A stretch of 9,094 bases of DNA. Origin: Gammaproteobacteria bacterium (GTDB taxonomy: Bacteria > Pseudomonadota > Gammaproteobacteria > Chromatiales > Chromatiaceae). This document shows positions 6,739 to 9,094 of the stretch, in pieces (position 1 is the first letter of the stretch; each line of letters begins with the position of its first letter). The stretch is from contig JABDQZ010000154.1 in NCBI GenBank assembly GCA_013041975.1, positions 1 through 9,094 on the forward strand, given 5' to 3'. A program made the position numbers and the translations under genes. The notes beneath the pieces were generated by a model. That model did no database searches and was not told the DNA's origin. It saw nothing but the letters and a program-made list of their open reading frames with translations.

Positions 6739-7851
6739 TTAACCAGTGAGAATTTTTATTTCTTCGTGCAAAGGAATAAAAACGGGCTCCAGTTTGCGGC
6801 GCATGAGGCTGCCAATAGCGCTGGTGTCATGAAAAACAGGACGTAATATACCATAACCCATACCCGACAATACTCTGGCAGAGCGAAGAATTTCAGGTAT
6901 TTTTTCGTGTAATTCGATCAAATCCATGACCTCATCCACTTCCTGACTGACAAACTGCCGGGCTTCTTCGGAGAGCTCTTCGAAGCTCTGGTCAGGATTA
7001 CCTTCTGGACGCATGGGTGCAAAGTAATATCTCACTGCATCCAATGCCGTATTCACAACTTCCTGATTGGAAGGCTTTTTTAAAATAGTCTTCAACGCCG
7101 CAAGGAAAGTCTGGCCTTTATTCGATAACAGCTTATTGAGAAATGCAGCCAGTTGATTGCCATTATCGGCCAGTTTTTCAAGCCCGGAAGAGACCTCGGC
7201 AAATAAAACATGCGAAGTAGCTTCGACAGGCAGGTCATCCGGTGTGGTCAGAATAAAACCAACATGATAAGCACCTTTTCTCAGACCTTTTTTCCATAGC
7301 TCTGCACGAACACTCTCATCTGTCAGGCCTGGTTGAAGAACTAGCCTGACAGTCTCTATCATTTTTTCAGGCTCCGTTTCAAACGGCAGATGCTCAATCA
7401 GGTAATTTGCCAGAACTGGCCCCATGTCACCACCGACCACGACCTCATGTTCGAGCATTCGGCGGGCATTTTCTGCATCTTCCATCGCCCACCAGGCGCG
7501 GCGTGCCAGTTCATCGGTCAAACCTGTAGCACAGACAGCTGCAACTACAGCCTCAGGTTCACCCAGCATTAACAATTGTTCAAGACTGTCATCACGCATC
7601 TGCCCCATGCGCGTCCAGCGCTGGATAAAGACTGGATAGCCACCAGGTGAACCGGAAATATGACTGGAAAGGACTTCCTTAACCTTCTTAATGTACTGCT
7701 CATCACGGCAATTGGGATTGAGTTTGACAGAAGCTTCTCCACTTTCAGTCAAACCGAACAGCGTCATCGATGATTCATGAATCCTGATAGCCTGTGGCTT
7801 GTTGGCCAACAGGACATTGATTCGCAAAGCGTCTTCCGGGGAGAGATCCAA
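6739..7851 (-). CDS. dsrS: DsrS, soluble protein of the rDsr sulfur-oxidation cluster
   Basis: A 370-residue soluble protein assigned from its position after dsrN and dsrR and from recognition of its N-terminus (LSPEDALRINVLLANKPQAI) and the RRAWWAMEDAENARRMLEHE segment. DsrS is the last gene of the A. vinosum dsr cluster; its biochemical role is unsettled and it has no catalytic motif that I can see. The protein is largely helical, with a beta-rich first 60 residues and a single pair of cysteines (near residues 48 and 107). The start is a TTG at 7851, 23 bases after the dsrR stop, with no clear Shine-Dalgarno; the next in-frame ATG (residue 29) would remove part of the conserved N-terminus. 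Translation may rely on coupling to dsrR. No convincing terminator follows the TAA at 6739-6741. Confidence 0.82.
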   Translation of the reverse strand: MDLSPEDALRINVLLANKPQAIRIHESSMTLFGLTESGEASVKLNPNCRDEQYIKKVKEVLSSHISGSPGGYPVFIQRWTRMGQMRDDSLEQLLMLGEPEAVVAAVCATGLTDELARRAWWAMEDAENARRMLEHEVVVGGDMGPVLANYLIEHLPFETEPEKMIETVRLVLQPGLTDESVRAELWKKGLRKGAYHVGFILTTPDDLPVEATSHVLFAEVSSGLEKLADNGNQLAAFLNKLLSNKGQTFLAALKTILKKPSNQEVVNTALDAVRYYFAPMRPEGNPDQSFEELSEEARQFVSQEVDEVMDLIELHEKIPEILRSARVLSGMGYGILRPVFHDTSAIGSLMRRKLEPVFIPLHEEIKILTG

Positions 7852-7874
7852 AATCGAAGGTTCGTGTATTACGA

Positions 7875-8189
7875 TTACTCGGGAGGTGGTGAATAGTTGG
7901 CATCATCGGGGTTGATGAAGATGAACTGGGGGTCGCCACCTTCTTCAAGGACGACAAAATCCATCACTGTCTTATCCAGCATGGGCACGAATTCCGGAGC
8001 AATAACGATATCTACACCTTCAGATTTGAAACAGATATCATCTTCGGTGGCTGAATCGAACCCCATACGGTAATCGAAAGTTCCATCAGCACGTTTCTGA
8101 GCTGCAAAACGCAACGACATTTTCTCAGTTCCACTTTGCTGTGCAGCAACTGCAACCTGTTCAGCGGCGTTGGGTGTTATTTTAAACAT
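7875..8189 (-). CDS. dsrR: DsrR, A-type carrier (IscA)-like protein without cluster cysteines
   Basis: A 104-residue protein with the IscA/HesB fold: FKITPNAAEQV at the start, EDDICFKSEGVDIVI in the middle and FIFINP near the end align by eye with E. coli IscA. The three IscA cluster cysteines are absent: the SGCSG region reads ADGTF (residues 34-38) and the C-terminal CGCG region reads DDANYSPPPE. Only C53 remains, at a non-ligand position. This is the known hallmark of A. vinosum DsrR, which does not bind iron or Fe-S clusters and influences dsr expression after transcription. The ATG at 8189 is preferred over the TTG at 8192; it lies 18 bases after the dsrN stop. The protein is cytoplasmic and is expected to be co-transcribed with dsrN and dsrS. 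Confidence 0.88.
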   Translation of the reverse strand: MFKITPNAAEQVAVAAQQSGTEKMSLRFAAQKRADGTFDYRMGFDSATEDDICFKSEGVDIVIAPEFVPMLDKTVMDFVVLEEGGDPQFIFINPDDANYSPPPE

Positions 8190-8207
8190 CAATAAAATCT
8201 CACAAAC

Positions 8208-9094
8208 TCATTTTCTGTTTTTTACAATATGGGCAATAAACCTTTCTGCCCAATGATTGTTACCCACATTTCTCATATGTGCGTAATTGGCCAGCAGGTT
8301 TTTATACACATAACCATCGTTATAGCCATCAATGCCATGCCCTCTGACCACCCTAAAGGCATAGTCACAGTTCTCAGGCATACCTTCCAGGCTGGAGTAA
8401 TGAAACTCATGAGCAGCCAGCTCTTCGGACTGGGCACCAGGCCAGGGCATCTTTCCTGTTTCAGCCAGCCTGATATAGCCCCTGCCCTGTGGTTTTTCGT
8501 GCATCACAGTTTTACCCGGAAGCACGCCGCACATTCTACATTCTTTATCTTTCCAAGTCAGGCTTTCTGAGAGATACATTAACCCGCCGCATTCAGCATA
8601 TACAACACCATGATTTTCGATGAAATTGCGAACTTCCCCCATTAGTCTTTCATTGGCCGAGAGGGCCTGCATGTGGGTTTCAGGGAAGCCTCCACCGATG
8701 AACAAGGCGTCTACTTCAGGCAAAGACAGATCCTGCAGTGCATCGATGGCTACCAGCTCTGCACCGCAAAATTGTAGCGTTTCAAGGTCATCCGCATAGT
8801 AGAATCCAAAAGAAGCATCCTGAAAAACACCAACTTTTACCGGGTCAATATGCTCAGCTTTTTTTGCTTGCGCGACTGATTGCTTTTCACTGGCCACCGA
8901 CCCAATAGCATCTGATTCAATTGAAGCCCCGATAGCAACGAACTGCTCCAGGTCGACCTGCTGCTCGATGATTGATGCAATTCTATTGATGATCTGCTGA
9001 CTTTCAGACTTCTCATTACTGGGTATCAATCCCAGATGACGTTCATCAATGACCAGATCATTATTTCTTCTGACGCAGCCCACAACCTGAATAT
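8208..9094 (-). CDS. dsrN: DsrN, siroheme amidase of the CobB/CbiA family, N-terminus cut by window edge
   Basis: C-terminal 294 or so residues of a glutamine-dependent amidotransferase related to cobyrinate a,c-diamide synthase. In the rDsr pathway DsrN is thought to amidate a carboxylate of siroheme to give the siro(haem)amide cofactor of DsrAB. Visible from the edge: the end of the ATP-binding synthetase domain (VVGCVRRNNDLVIDERHLGL, a family hallmark), a variable linker, then the class I glutamine amidotransferase domain with DALFIGGGFPETH, the nucleophile in AECGGLMYL (Cys codon 8589-8591) and AHEFHYSSLE (His codons 8409-8411 and 8400-8402). The P-loop lies outside. The frame stays open to the edge, so the GTG at 9083 is internal and not the start. 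The assignment to DsrN rather than CobB/CbiA rests on the dsrR and dsrS neighbours. Confidence 0.87.
   Translation of the reverse strand, partial: IQVVGCVRRNNDLVIDERHLGLIPSNEKSESQQIINRIASIIEQQVDLEQFVAIGASIESDAIGSVASEKQSVAQAKKAEHIDPVKVGVFQDASFGFYYADDLETLQFCGAELVAIDALQDLSLPEVDALFIGGGFPETHMQALSANERLMGEVRNFIENHGVVYAECGGLMYLSESLTWKDKECRMCGVLPGKTVMHEKPQGRGYIRLAETGKMPWPGAQSEELAAHEFHYSSLEGMPENCDYAFRVVRGHGIDGYNDGYVYKNLLANYAHMRNVGNNHWAERFIAHIVKNRK

Noticed and set aside
7875..8189. Functional Fe-S carrier of the IscA type
   Set aside because: All three required cysteines are missing.
8229..8570. 113-residue plus-strand open frame inside dsrN
   Set aside because: It is antisense to a well-supported amidotransferase domain, with no start signal or recognisable content.
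9081..9083. GTG at 9083 as the start of the amidotransferase
   Set aside because: The frame stays open to the edge, and the residues around it (IQVVGCVRRN) are internal to the family's synthetase domain.

Overview
The window looks like a chromosomal segment from a sulfur-oxidising gammaproteobacterium. The right end, read on the minus strand, carries three genes in the order dsrN, dsrR, dsrS, which is the order at the tail of the reverse dissimilatory sulfite reductase (rDsr) cluster known from Allochromatium vinosum. The remaining recognisable genes (pepN, a grxC-type glutaredoxin, hslR) are ordinary gammaproteobacterial housekeeping genes. The species cannot be named from this sequence; purple sulfur bacteria and chemolithotrophic or symbiotic sulfur oxidisers are all possible. 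Coding density is high, and no transposase, CRISPR array or structural RNA gene was seen.

Layout. (1) 1-2025, minus: aminopeptidase N, cut by the left edge. (2) 2026-2272: the only sizeable intergenic region, between divergent genes; it holds a 107-bp palindromic element and probable signals for both sides. (3) 2273-5229, plus: a compact five-gene run comprising glutaredoxin, Hsp15-like S4 protein, a cysteine-rich protein I do not recognise, a two-CBS protein and an ArsB/NhaD-type permease. Genes 2 to 4 overlap at their stop/start codons. (4) 5235-6653, minus: a [2Fe-2S] ferredoxin-domain/reductase-like protein preceded by a small helix-turn-helix plus coiled-coil protein. (5) 6739-9094, minus: dsrS, dsrR and the C-terminal part of dsrN, which runs off the right edge.

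How they fit together. DsrN is thought to amidate the siroheme of sulfite reductase, DsrR is a cysteine-less relative of A-type Fe-S carriers with a regulatory role, and DsrS is a soluble protein of unclear mechanism. The rest of the dsr cluster (dsrAB and so on) is therefore expected just beyond position 9094 on the minus strand. The HTH/[2Fe-2S] pair directly downstream of dsrS has its own likely -10 box and is the least familiar part of the window. Its reductase half has lost most of the usual flavin and NAD(P)H motifs while keeping the cluster ligands. On the plus strand, the overlap of the CBS gene with its cysteine-rich neighbour, and its short gap to the permease gene, suggest a co-expressed and possibly co-regulated transport unit. 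The substrate cannot be read from the sequence.
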